Positions 36,201 through 46,563 of a stretch of DNA of 64,000 nucleotides are shown one piece after another; position 1 is the stretch's first letter, and every line of letters starts with the position of its first letter. The translations under genes were made by a program, and so were the position numbers. Below the pieces are notes generated by a model. The model worked only from the letters and a program-made list of their open reading frames with translations. It searched no databases and was not told the origin of the DNA. Source of the stretch: Ceraceosorus guamensis (taxonomy: Eukaryota > Basidiomycota > Exobasidiomycetes > Ceraceosorales > Ceraceosoraceae); assembly GCF_003144195.1 (NCBI RefSeq), contig NW_020290047.1, positions 1 to 64,000 on the forward strand, read 5' to 3'.

Positions 36201-37065
36201 GTACGGCAACACGCTCATCACAGCTGGCCCTCAAGAAATCGCCGATGCAGCTCTGGCCAGCGAGCAGCAGGTAGGCTCACAAAGATCCGAGGCTGGTGTG
36301 CTGAGCCTCGCTGTGCAAGTCGAAGTCGTGACCCCTACCCGGCTGCGCGATTCTGGCTACGGATTGGGCACTGCCATAGTAGGCAGCCGAGGGCAGCTTA
36401 TCCCTGGTAGCGTCCCCTTTGCGGCTACAGCTGCACACGTAGCCATCTGTATATCCCTCGTGCCGACTAATGATCCGAAGCAATCTCTGCAAGGAGGGGA
36501 TCTGGCACGCGCACTCAAGGCTTCGTCGCGCAGTCTAGATGTCAGCTATTCGAGACGGGGCTCTGCTCGACGGGTCATTCAATTGCCTAGAGAGGCTCCT
36601 CATCTACCTTTCACCATGGTTCGACTAGCTCAGCACGTGCATGCTGCTCATCGCTTCAGCGCTGCTTGTCCCACCACTAGCAGCACCGCTCTGCACTCTC
36701 CTCGAGATCTGCACCACGCCATCGAAGCGCACGACGTAGAGTACGTTCGTCGCATCATGAAACAGATGCGCAATGCCAACGGCGGCACAAAGGGAAAGCC
36801 AGGAAGTCCGGAATATCGCGTCATAGGTTTGGACGGTATACCGGTCGATCCGGCCAACGAAGCCGGAGAGTTGAGGGATTTTGCTGCTGCTGAGGAGGAG
36901 GATGAGCATGGGCCGGTGGGACGTTTGGCGGCCAGAGTCAGACGCAGACTTGCCAAGAGATCGGGAGATGGTAGAGTGGTCGACGATCAACTCATGAGCT
37001 GGGTCACACCGCTCGTCACTGAAGACGCTGTGCAGCAGGAGGATGCGTGGGAAGAGCGCAAGTGA
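33241..37065 (+). CDS. 1274-residue protein with UIM-like repeats and coiled coil
   Basis: Single-exon frame from an ATG. Residues 1-330 are disordered (Ser, Pro, Gln, His). Residues about 330-520 are charged and helical, with several short repeats of the ubiquitin-interacting-motif type: AALEASRLSAE (about 347), AVMEASLRDEEE (about 406), LTLQQSRDDEAE (about 435) and SVLRQSRIDMEQE (about 484). Each has a hydrophobic-x-x-Ser core and acidic flanks. A lone CEGC pair sits just before the first. A long disordered middle follows (520-900). The C-terminal third looks folded: SSFFTIRAPSWKGLLRAMAW, then SLAVQVEVVTPTRLRDSG, then LPFTMVRLAQHVHAAHRF. Family unknown. The ubiquitin-binding reading is inference from the repeats alone. 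Confidence 0.8.
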   Translation: MKMSQQPQRGPPTSNPLMWGLHHAGEQSRQQRASISSATTSSSSDMWLDQPVATGSSTKVDDRLSASDRQGSSSSLLAKPQEADRFGRDSRSRSPTPAYSSSSDVNARPGAQPHAGHHPSATGSWTQFNFQPQHASSSGAPDRQYPHGHVGSSYAGHALPQPNPHSASNSPTTMMYPPARSPSVASITSPHNLPSQPIAPQPRSHSFRGPAMPNPSAWTPGTPSPQVNVSHAASPPPGQAWHPFAGATTYPYQSIGAQGPYSPPSTHTAPQQHGSFRPDVLPSVAPMASAGPLVSRPTTAQSSLVHQQSRQPGLVSDWQSEHRAGRSQSGQAADHDTTTCEGCQADLRAALEASRLSAEADTRRRAAGPAQHERLSSEEMAQINAMELSAAEERAKAEADEAALLQAVMEASLRDEEEAIRSRRVRQEQQARVALTLQQSRDDEAERARLRAEADKELLDRSKREANEERERRAREEADARDIEESVLRQSRIDMEQEWSRRDEEERALTNFLSQGGQPGDAAYWRHLHQDQAYQLAVTMRQEPNTSTSTAAPPLPPLPSGASASRHPSMADAGANRRPLPQIPPVMGPSAGGSTSNALEDATPDAAHRQALGDQDEGSRDALYDGTNGDPFADDAEAPPMYDEVGNDRPPNAPDSAPSHIRFETHPALLAAAAAARPSNESADVHHHWPNEKQSLHSHHGSPAAQSSAASLYDRDSAQVSSASVRPAALTPALSSPSSATVAASRPVEIGSFDEAIQEEDDAEFSPNPLLSVLHQHRRSVSSAASTRSRTAHNRSGSAGSSSLQTPAFRPSKSSSSSAFTLTAVERGGQVHSRPRASSNQSASSSNSNFMKDGRSDRARQMSNASTMTHDATIDSHQTSTSHAPSASTSATSVDEAAARQTPNRGDFSQTTMAGTDWGYALEPFAPELYASPANESAAEGKGRFPNTVQLSMAPADGSGLREGSHRSSFFTIRAPSWKGLLRAMAWYGNTLITAGPQEIADAALASEQQVGSQRSEAGVLSLAVQVEVVTPTRLRDSGYGLGTAIVGSRGQLIPGSVPFAATAAHVAICISLVPTNDPKQSLQGGDLARALKASSRSLDVSYSRRGSARRVIQLPREAPHLPFTMVRLAQHVHAAHRFSAACPTTSSTALHSPRDLHHAIEAHDVEYVRRIMKQMRNANGGTKGKPGSPEYRVIGLDGIPVDPANEAGELRDFAAAEEEDEHGPVGRLAARVRRRLAKRSGDGRVVDDQLMSWVTPLVTEDAVQQEDAWEERK

Positions 37066-37291
37066 GATTGGCCTTGACGTGTTTGATTGCTGTGTCACAT
37101 GGCCCTGCAAAGAGTCCATTCCCCTCGATCTTGCTGCTTCTATGCACCACTTGTACGCGCCCGTATGGCTTTGCTGGCCCGCGATGCTGTTGTACACTGG
37201 ACCACTCCGATTCTTTCTGTGCAGTCGCGGCGTCTTGTAAAGAAGCTTGAAGCTAATGTCTCGAGCATTGCCATTCAATAGCATCGATAGC

Positions 37292-38587
37292 CTACTCGTG
37301 CTTCTTGGAGAGCTCGCCCACCTTGCCTGCGATGGTCTCTGCAACAGTGTCATCCCACACCCTCTTGTACCGTCGATCTAATGCGGCGTGGATGGTGCGC
37401 ACGGCGCCCAGCACAAGCACCATCGTCACACTGCAGCCTGCATACAGCCCCAGTCTAGGCCACAGGGACAGCAAGCCCAAGAGCGGGTAAGGATAGTGGC
37501 TAGAGGAAGAGCAGAACAGTGGCGTCATGGTGAAGACGTGATGCCGATGAGCCGATTGCTGGACTGCGACACTTCCGAAAAAGCGATTCTAGCAAAGACT
37601 CACCCATTCACTGCTGCGCATCTTTCGCACCATACGCAGTAGGCGACAGTGGCTATGCCAGATACGAAGGCAGGTCGCACCTTCTTTGGGAAGGGAGGTG
37701 ATACCAGCAAAAAGTCCTTTGAATGACAGCGTCCAGGCACTTGTAAGACAGCGGCTTGCTGGAGATCATCAAATTCCCGCTGCTGCTATACTCACAGCGA
37801 GAAGAAAGACGGCGGGTGCAGCGTGCATGGCCAAGTCTGCGCTAAGTGGCAAGCGGATGCTCTCTTTGATCACCTGACCGGGATTGTTGGGATCGTCGGT
37901 CAATCTCGGAGGGACAAGGAGATCTGGATCGATGGCTAGCACAGTCCAATAGAGCATAGACACCAGCGTCTCTACCGGCAAGACTGCTACGCTCAGAATC
38001 GACTTGAGCGTCGCTAGCTCTGAAAGGGCCAAAATGTCGTGCAGAAGCGCGACGCCCATCGTGATCTGCGTGGCCCTCAACGCGCAGACGGTCAAGAATC
38101 TGCCAATTGATGAAATTGCCAGCATCATGAAGAGAGAGAGAGAGACGAAGCGTTAGGCGCTCGTGACTCTTTGCGCTGAAATATCGTTCGGCAGGTTTCA
38201 CTCGTGACTCACTGGTAGTGGCCTTGAATGAGCATCAGCACCAGGCGAGACGTCGGGCATGGGCGCATTTGCGCAGGCAGCAAACGCATCAAAGTGTGTG
38301 TGGCAGATTAGAGTCAGCGACGATCCAGCTTCGCTATATACACATGCCTCGAACAAAGCTACAAATCCCTCATCCTAATGGGCGTTCAAGAGCTCTCCTT
38401 TTCTCTCCGCAGCACCAGCAGCAGCAGCAGCATCGGGCATACCTTGCTCACCTCCATATTGCAATGAGACATCCACCCCACTGATGTCACTTAGGTCGTC
38501 CAAGGACAGAAAGGCAGACCAGCAAATGGCCAGTGATGTGGTGTGCAGCAAGGCGGAGCCGAGCCTCAATGGCGTACTGAGCGGCAT
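37292..38587 (-). CDS. AIG1/FAR-17a family membrane hydrolase (5 exons, one of 10 nt)
   Basis: Human AIG1 and ADTRP, members of this family, hydrolyse branched fatty-acid esters (FAHFAs) using Thr and His within the membrane. Exons 38587-38452, 38222-38213 (10 nt), 38099-37796, 37716-37604, 37499-37292; 256 residues. The micro-exon GCCACTACCA joins YGG to QFLT, giving YGGHYQFLTVCALRATQ as the family requires. Thr52 (QFLT) and His141 (LAMHAAPAVFLL) match the human catalytic pair in context and spacing. Other hallmarks are LPVETLVSMLYWTVLAIDP, then DFLLVSPPFP and NGHYPYPLLGLL. At least five hydrophobic segments suggest an ER membrane protein. The C-terminal KKHE could act as a dilysine-like retention signal. 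The ATG at 38587 follows a GTG (38596). Confidence 0.9.
38129..38145. repeat. (GA)n microsatellite in intron 2 of the AIG1-like gene
   Basis: On the gene's sense strand this is a CT run about 20-40 bases before the acceptor, so it may serve as part of the polypyrimidine tract. Confidence 0.75.
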
Positions 38588-41500
38588 CTGAAACACGCGT
38601 TGCCGTACTCGCGATGTCTTAATTGATCTCGATCGACTTCAATTGGCCTAGGTCTGTGTTGCTCCCCTTTCGTGTGAGCCTAGGTCGGCCCTTCAGCAGT
38701 GTTGACTTCACGAAAGCTTGCTCGCACTCAGACGAGAGTCTCTGAGGGACGATGTGGATGGCTACGCTTCCGAATCTACCTTGTTTCCGGCTGTCGAGGG
38801 TCTTCGATGAAAATCGGTATGGAAGAAACAGTGAGTGCGGGCAGTCTCGAGTCCTCCTTCAGAGCCAGACTCTCTTCTGCGACCCCCCAAAGGCTGCGCT
38901 TCGGCAAAGGCGCGGTCTGTCAACCGCGGAGGCTTGATTGCTCAATTTGAGCCCTGATCGACTGATTGTTCAAGTTTGTGCTTGTAATTGAATCGCGTGA
39001 ATGTCTTGCAACTTGGGCCCCAAATTTCTGAATCAAGATCTTTGTGAGTCAAAGCGGCAGCCGGCTATTCGATCGCGGCTCTATATGCAGCATATATGGA
39101 GAGAGCGCAAGAGGAAAGAGTCAAAAAGTGTGTTCGGATGTTGACTATCACTTGTGCTGTATATGGATGAGCGATGGTGATGATTGAGACGCGTATGCGG
39201 ATTGCAATTCAGCGGGTTAGAATGGATGGCTCACCGACTTCGCGGTTGTTGCCTATATGCGTCACGACTAGTGTGCTGACCGCTGCGCGCTCCACGCTCC
39301 ACTCTGTGACTCCACTTCCAACGTGTGCCTTGGCACGCTAGACCGCGAATGCTTGCGGAAACACCGTCACGAGCCGGTATATATGGTGAGTAGCTAGCTC
39401 GGCGAGCGCACGTCGCACGTCGCACGCGCAGTCGCATGCATGATGCAAGCTCCTGCGCAATGAAGCCACACAGATCGCGCTCTCGGCTCAAGTCTCCGGC
39501 CCGGTCGGGTCTGCCTAGCTGCGCTGTCCATGGAAATTTGACCATCACGATGCAGCATCAGGATCAGAGACGAGTGCCAGCCACGGCGGCTGTCAGCAAA
39601 TGATGTGTATTGCTCATCATCCCGACAACCTCTCCTGCTCATCGATCGGAAACGCGTCCCTTTCACGCTCCACTCTGTTCAATGTTACCGTTACCGTACA
39701 GAGACTTTTTTGGCGATCTTCGGGGCAGCTACGGTGAGCAAAAGACGAGAGCTCGTCCAGTCAAGCGTGCGTGGCCCCGACAGTCATCATGCAGTGAGCA
39801 GCTCAATAACATTCGCGATTTGCGATTGATAGGCTGTTGCATGGCTGTGACAACCGAAGATTGCCGAGGGAAACCTCCGAGGAGGCTACGCCTGCAGACG
39901 CGCGCGGTACCAATCACGAATCAAAATCGTGAATACACGCAACGAATGCGCGCTACGTGATAATATCAGTCTGCCTCATGCCCGAACGCGCTCATTTGGG
40001 CGCTAAGCCAGAACCTTGCGGGCATTGGGGGATACATATGTGCTTCCTCGTGGCTCTACATTCACCATGGGTGCGTATCCGAGCCGCCCGAACAGGTATC
40101 GTTACGATCGAAGATTCATTTTAATTGAAGCGCCAGCTCTAGCACGCAGCCGCCTAGCACGCATTCCCGCAGCGACGGCGTGTGGGTCTTGAGTGGTACT
40201 CGATGCTCATGACCGAAGTGGCCTGCCTGTGCTTGTCTGAGCGATATGTACATTCACGATTAGCCATCTCGTAGATCGAGTCAGCAAGTCGCCGATCGTG
40301 AGTAAGCGCATCCGTGTTCGTGATGAGAGCAGGATGAGAGCTGGTTTGGCTCCTGCCGCCTGCCTGGATTCCCCGATCATCACTTGCAGCTCTGCAGCTC
40401 GTGATACCAGCTAGCACCCTTCCGCTTCTGCTGCATTCGTGATTCTGCTGAGGCGTAGCCAGGGACACACCCCCACAAGTCCGCCCTTCTCTTTGACTCT
40501 TGAGCTTCGCGATCGAGGCCTGCTTCGAGAGAACCCCTCCTAGCTCAGAAGAAAGACTACCAAAGCGCCGTTCCGATTCGCCCCTCCGTGAAGCCTGATG
40601 TTCCTCGCGACTTTTACCGATTCGTCACAAACTATACGGCGTGTTCGGCCCGACTCGAAATCGAGATGGATTCCATGCGACAAGTGAATTCGTGACTGCA
40701 TGCTTCAAGATTGCGAAATCAGAATTGTGATTCACCATCACAATCAAGACACGAGTAGTCGTGATTTGCGGAAATTCGCGGTTGGAACTCACGATCCACG
40801 ATTCGTGATTGCTGATGCTGCGCGCAGCTCGAAGGTGATCGAGGCACACACACGCTGCTGCCCTCTTTCGAGCTCACGACGCATCTGTTCCTTTGCTGGG
40901 CGAGCTGTAAACGCCTCTGCGGTGAGACTCGTGACTGAACGGAGCACTTTGGTCCATCCGAGCCCAGCGGCTGTGGATATATAGCTACACAGCAGATGGT
41001 AAGATCCGCCGTCCATGCGCGCAATTAAGGGAAGCAGGCAGAGCTGAGACACGGGCCGCCCCTCGCGGAGCCGCACCGTCGATTTCCAATTGGTGCCACC
41101 TCTTCCGAGAAAAGAGATGGCTGCCATTTGCATGCATGTGCTATGATAGCATCCCATCTGCAAATCCTGGATGAATATGCGGTCATCTGAGCAAAAGATG
41201 TACGCCGCTGCGTGATTAGCGCAGAGCGCTCTTCCGCATTTCACGTCCACTCAGTAGTAGTGTGAGTAGGCTGTGCTAGAGCATGGCCGAAGCAGACAAC
41301 AAAGAGGCCTGAGCAGTCCGACGCGGGCCATCTGAACCCTCCCCCTTTAACGCTTCGATTCGTTGAAGCGCTCGCCGAGCTTTGAGTCTAAAGCAACTTG
41401 TCCACAGAAAGTGGTCCACGTGCAAGTGCAGCTGCACCGTGGGTACGGTAAGTTTGAGCAGACGCTTGCTTCACTTGCGCAGACGCTGTGCTTGTAACGC

Positions 41501-42236
41501 GATCAGAAGAGCATGTTTCTCATTTCACTACGACTCTTTTGCGAACCACGAACGCAAAGCAAGCCCTCGTGCAACGCTCGAGACTCAAAGATGGATCGCC
41601 TGAATGGAGTAATGGAGCTAGGAACGAATCAGAATGGGCTACACGGCGGCTATACAGCTGGGCACCGAAAGCAATCAAGAATCCTGATCTGCGCAGAGAG
41701 TCCCCTGACTCGTGACTGTTCAAGCTGAAACAACGAACCATGAATCACTGAATGCTGAACTCTAATCGTGGACGTGAAGCACAGCAACGACCCTATGCTG
41801 CTGTGCATGCTGCTGATGCCCCCCTCGCAGCCTGTCTGCTCATATAGAAACGCGCACGCACAACTTTGAGCATGCTGTCTCACGCACGGCGCAAGTCTGA
41901 GACAAGCGCCTATAGCGAGAACAATTCAAAATTCACGATTGATATACAGGCATTTTCGGCCTGCACTTGAAGTCACGAGTATACAACCACCAATATGAAT
42001 CTGAATGAAGCGTCGTGAGAATCGAGAATGCAAAATCGAGGCGATTTTGATTGTGCTTTGACTGCGGGCATTGAGCAGGATTCGAGAGACTGCCTGGCTT
42101 TCGCAACAGGGATTCACGATTGAAGGCGCTCAGCGATCGCTCTGGGAAAGGCTGAAGAGGCTTCATTGCTAGTCAAAAGTTAGAGTCACGAGTCTCTGAT
42201 GACAGAGACGGATTGGCGCGGCTTCGCCCCGGCCCC

Positions 42237-42259
42237 ACTCTGACTCTGACTCTGACTCT
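42237..42259. repeat. (TGACTC)n short tandem repeat
   Basis: Three TGACTC units in tandem with a partial one, the same word that is dispersed elsewhere in the window. Confidence 0.85.
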
Positions 42260-42883
42260 ATACCAAATGGTGTACCTCAATGAGTTTGGGTGGATGCAGC
42301 GCGACGCACGCTCTCTCCCGGCTCGCATCCTTCGGTCCCGGGGTGCTGTGAGTGTTTCTTGAGCCATGGAGGGATGGCTTTGAGTCAAGAGTAATGCTGC
42401 GAAGAGTTGCAAGGCTTCGGATGAGGCCTGATTTCGAATACGCATGGCATGGCCGAGAAGTTCGAATTAGCATGAACAGTCAAAAGTGTATATATATGGC
42501 ATGGCTCTCTGAGCACGAAGCTTGCGATTCATTTTGAACTTGAACTTGAATGCGAATCGAAGGTGGCTCCTCAAGTCCGCTCAAAGTGCTCCCTCCCTGT
42601 GTGCAAGTCAGAGTTGCCCAAACCAAAAAGCTGATTGTCTTTTCTGCTCTGCTGTGCAGTAGCGCCGCCACTTGCCGACGAACAGATTGAGGCCGCGATC
42701 GGACATTGACATTTGGTTTTCCAATCGTGAATCCTGATGAATCCACTGCTGCGCTAGTGCGGACTACACCGATAGACCTAGACCGGTATACGCACCTACA
42801 CGCACGGCTTTTGGGAAAAGGCCCGGCCTGCCCCAGCTCGCGAGACGGCAGGGCGAGCAGTCGTGAGTGCTTGCATGCGCTTG

Positions 42884-42900
42884 CTGCTGCTGCTGCTGCT
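42884..42900. repeat. (CTG)n trinucleotide repeat
   Basis: Five to six CTG units, about 480 bases upstream of the FAD oxidoreductase ATG. Confidence 0.8.
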
Positions 42901-43370
42901 TGCTGCACGCAGGAACCTCAGCTGCGCGCGCGACTCGCGCTGCTTGCTCTTTGAAGATTTCCCCTCCACCCCCCCTCTGCCACCCTCGGAGCGAAGAGAA
43001 TTGCGAAAACACTTCAACCACCACAACGCAATCCCAGACGGCACACAATCACACACAGCCACTGTGCGAAGTCCTTGCCGCACCGTTCAATCCCCACTTT
43101 TTGCTGACTGGCTGCTTCGAGCATCAACATCCCGCTTTCGACTGCAGCTTCGTGGCACAACTCAGTCGATTCCACTCGACTGCACCTCTATTATTCAAAG
43201 AGGCGAAATCAGCAAAAGCTCGTTGGTGCACGTGAGCACCCTTTCAAGGTTCGTCGCTGTTCAGTAACCCATTTGCGACCCGTGTGCCCAAAGCATACAC
43301 ATCACGCTAGAGCCACATCCAACCCTCTGCTCTCAGAAGTCCATAGTGCTGCAGTATCGATTGCAGCACT

Positions 43371-46170
43371 ATGGCAACATCTCTCGACCCCGTGGGGGCT
43401 TCTATGCCTGTCCAAACGTCGACCCCGTCCAAACGTGCAGAGGAAGCTGCTAGCCTGTACGAAGAACTCAGAACGCAGCTGTCCGGTCGGATTTTGGTAC
43501 GCTCGGGTCCAGCCCCCTCATCGGAACTCTCTCGGCTCAGTGCTCAGCCTGACGATTCGCCGCCTGTCTCTTTCACAACGGTGCACGGCAAGGACGGGGA
43601 TGCAAGCAGCTCAGACAAGGATTTCGATGAAAGCGTTCGTCTTTTCAACAGTGCTGCGAAATGCCATTCGACTCTGATAGTGAAACCAAAGACTTCTCAG
43701 GATGTGTCCATGTAAGTCCACCTCCAAATGTGCCGTCTCCTCTGAGCCAGCTGGACAGGCTTCGTGTCCATTCCAATATCTTCATTCCTGGCATCTTTGA
43801 CCCTTGCTCTCTTCTTCCACAGCACTCTTCGTTTCTGTCGCAAGTATAGTCTTAGCCCATCGATCAAGTCGGGCGGCTACTCGACTGCCGGCTGGGCAAC
43901 ATCAGGCGATGTGCTCATTGACTTTCAGCAGATGGACGATGTCAAACTCCTGAAGCCTGAGGGACTGGGTGGCTCTCTTACATTCTCAGGCCTGGAACCC
44001 GCCGTCAAGTCGCCTGAGCCTCTTGAACTGCCTTCTGCAGTTGATACGCCTTCTGCTGGCGAATCTCCCTCCAAAGTTCGCAAGGCAGGAGATGCCTTCA
44101 GCGAAATCGCAGGCGGAGACGCATCGCGTCAACGAATTCTTACCAATGGACACGAAACTGAGCAGCCTATCGTATCATCATCTCGAAGAAGCGAGAGTGG
44201 TGACGGCACGCCAGAAAGCGCAGAATGGGTTGACAAAGTTGGTGGCGCAGACTTGCCAAGGACCGGCAGCAATGAGAGTGCGTCTACGACCAGCATGTCG
44301 CGTACCGACTCGACCTCGGTGGACTCTGGCAGTGCCGACGATCACGAACTAAAGACTGGATCGGATGACGCCACGGCAAGGCAAACATTCCCGCAGCTTG
44401 CATCGTCGAGGGCAGCCGCCTCAGGCCAACATCTCGGCCGGGAGCCGTCATTGGACCCGACGCAGGCTCGGAACTTTGGATCTGGACCCACCTCTGCCTT
44501 CGAGCACGAGCGGTGGCACAGGCATCACCGGCCGCCTACCGCGTCTGGGCTCTCAGCTGGCCGGATACAAACCACACTACCCCAAGGAGCATTCGTTTGG
44601 CGTCAGGGTGAGGACGCCACCGCTCTCAATGCTTCAGGTCAACCCTTGCCTCGTGGTCACCCCACGTCACAAGACGCTGGTCCTCGCAGTGCCTCAGGCC
44701 CTGAGGCCTCTACGGGCGCCACCCCTGCGATGAGGTCACTGGACATTGACAGGTCAACCCAGCGCAATGACTTCAGCACATGTGCTCTGCGCCCTGGTAT
44801 ACACACCGACAAGTACCTCTTGGCTTCATTTGGACCCGGAGCTTCGATTCCACATCTCGATGCATACACCGACAAAGCGGGTCGAGTTGGGTTGATAAGC
44901 GATCTGCACACCAGCTCGGAAGCCGCGGCAAGCAGGCTTTATCAAAAAGCGCCGCTACCTATGCCCGACAATCAATTTGCCAATTTTACAGCAGCACCGT
45001 ACTTCGTTCCATCATCCGCATACCCAGTTGGCGCAGGTAAGTCGAACGTCTTGCACGTCGGTGCATGCACCTCCAGACTGAATCATCACTTGCCCTCGCC
45101 GCTTGTAGCTTCCATGGTCACTGGCGGCTTCGGTTTCATCACGCGAGCCTACGGTCTGTCGGTCGACAACGTGGTGGAACTGGAAATGGTTCTCGCTGAC
45201 GGCTCGGTGCACGTCCTAAATGATGAGAATGCAGGGAAATCAAGTGATGCAGCAGGTGAGGTTCAAGTGCTTCGCTTATACGAGCTTTGCGATCAGCACA
45301 CCTGACGAGACATTTGCCCATGCAGACCTGTGGTGGGCTGCTCGAGGCGCTGCGACGTGTCTAGGCGTCGTGACGCACATCACTATGAGGGCATACCCAG
45401 TTCCGCACGTCTATGGCGGCAGCATACTCTTCCCCTTTTCGCCCTCGACCGCAGACGATCTCGTCAAGCATTGGCGCGACGTGCTCAAGGGCGACATTCC
45501 GAGGGAGCTCTACGCCAACCTGATTCTCACCGAAGGGCCCGGTGGCTCTCACGTAATTGTGATTCAAATTTGCGATCTTCGGGGCCGCACCGCCGATAGC
45601 GAGGCAGTGGTGCAGGCCCTGAGCTCCTGGTCTGGGGAGAGGATACTTCTGAAGGACATCGAGGAGAGGCCATTTCAAGCGCAGAATCAATTCATGGCGC
45701 AGGTATTGCGGGACACGGGGCCTGGCAAAAGGTGGCTAGTCAGGGGCGACTGTCTCGACACTCTTACCGATGAATGCATCGAAGCGACGATTGCAAACTT
45801 TTCACGCTCGACAAAAGGCTCACGCGTCCTCATCTTCGAGTTGGCAAGAGGCGCGCTCGCAGACGCGGATCCCGAGTCGGGATGTATCAGTCGGACGCAG
45901 CGCGAGGCGCGGTACGCTTTGGGTTCCATCTGGAGCGGGGATGTCGACGACGAGCAGCACCTGAAAGAAGTTGACTCCTGGGTTAGCGGCACGTCCAAGC
46001 ACTCGCCAATCCCTTGTTTCTTGGAGAGAGGAGAGGGACTAGATCGTGTGCGAGGTAGCTTCGGGCACGCTAACTTTGAAAGGTTACTCGAAATCAAAAG
46101 GCGCGTGGACCCGGAGAATGTCTTTTGTCACAATTTCTTGGGCACGCTCAGCAAAGAAGCACGCCGATGA
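43371..46170 (+). CDS. FAD-linked oxidoreductase, PCMH/berberine-bridge-like (4 exons)
   Basis: Flavoenzyme of the FAD_binding_4 type; substrate unknown. Exons 43371-43711, 43823-45036, 45109-45255, 45326-46170; 848 residues. FAD-domain motifs start near 85 and include SIKSGGYSTAGWA, then GDVLIDFQQMDDVKL. They resume after a Ser/Thr-rich insert of about 270 residues (roughly 157-430) with YLLASFGPGASIPHLDAY, then SMVTGGFGFITRAYGLSVDN, VVELEMVLADGSVHVL and DLWWAARGAATCLGVVTHIT. The substrate domain ends RRVDPENVFCHNFLGTL. The residue that carries FAD covalently in many relatives (His in the SGGHS motif) is Tyr here, so FAD is probably bound noncovalently. No signal peptide, so likely intracellular. 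Its 3' end faces the short-chain dehydrogenase gene. Confidence 0.9.
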
Positions 46171-46563
46171 TACCATATCCAACGAGCTTTGGGATGCATA
46201 GCATCCTGCTGGTGCCTCTCTGCTCCCACCTCAACGAAACGTGACCGTCGGCCCGTGCGCCGCAGCCTCTGGTGCCGCCGTCTAGCGAAGCTCTCTCAAG
46301 TACCCACGCCTCACTGTCACCTTGCACGTCTACTCAAAATCAATAAGTCAAAGCAAATAATCAGTGAAAGCAGATATGTGTGCCATTAGCCTCGTCTTCA
46401 CCTCGCAGGCTTCAGTCGCGCGTGCCTCCGCCTTTCGAGGAGCTGCAACGCAGATCGAGAATGCCCGCTCAGCAGCAACGAAACCCCTGGCAGAGCACCG
46501 AGACTAGCTATGATGGACCTGATGCATTGTATTGGGCAAAGCAAGACGACACTGCCCCACTAC
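46171..46563. other. Convergent 3' region
   Basis: The 3' ends of the FAD oxidoreductase (plus) and the short-chain dehydrogenase (minus) face each other. Nothing else is visible. Confidence 0.6.

Larger units (their letters stand above)
38588..43370. other. 4.8-kb gene-poor intergenic region
   Basis: Only short open frames without domains are present. The sequence is rich in dispersed words TTCGTGATT, AATCACGAA and TGACTCGTGACTC (dense near 40430-40460, 40690-40820 and 41930-42200). It also has a (GACTCT) run at 42237-42259 and a (CTG) run at 42884-42900. TATATA words occur near 39095, 39378 and 42490. No mobile-element ends, tRNA or conserved protein were seen. The right part should contain the promoter of the FAD oxidoreductase. 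Confidence 0.5.

Noticed and set aside
38588-43370. Transposon or retroelement remnant in the gene-poor region
   Set aside because: No terminal repeats, target-site duplications or transposase/reverse-transcriptase motifs were visible; the repeats are short dispersed words.
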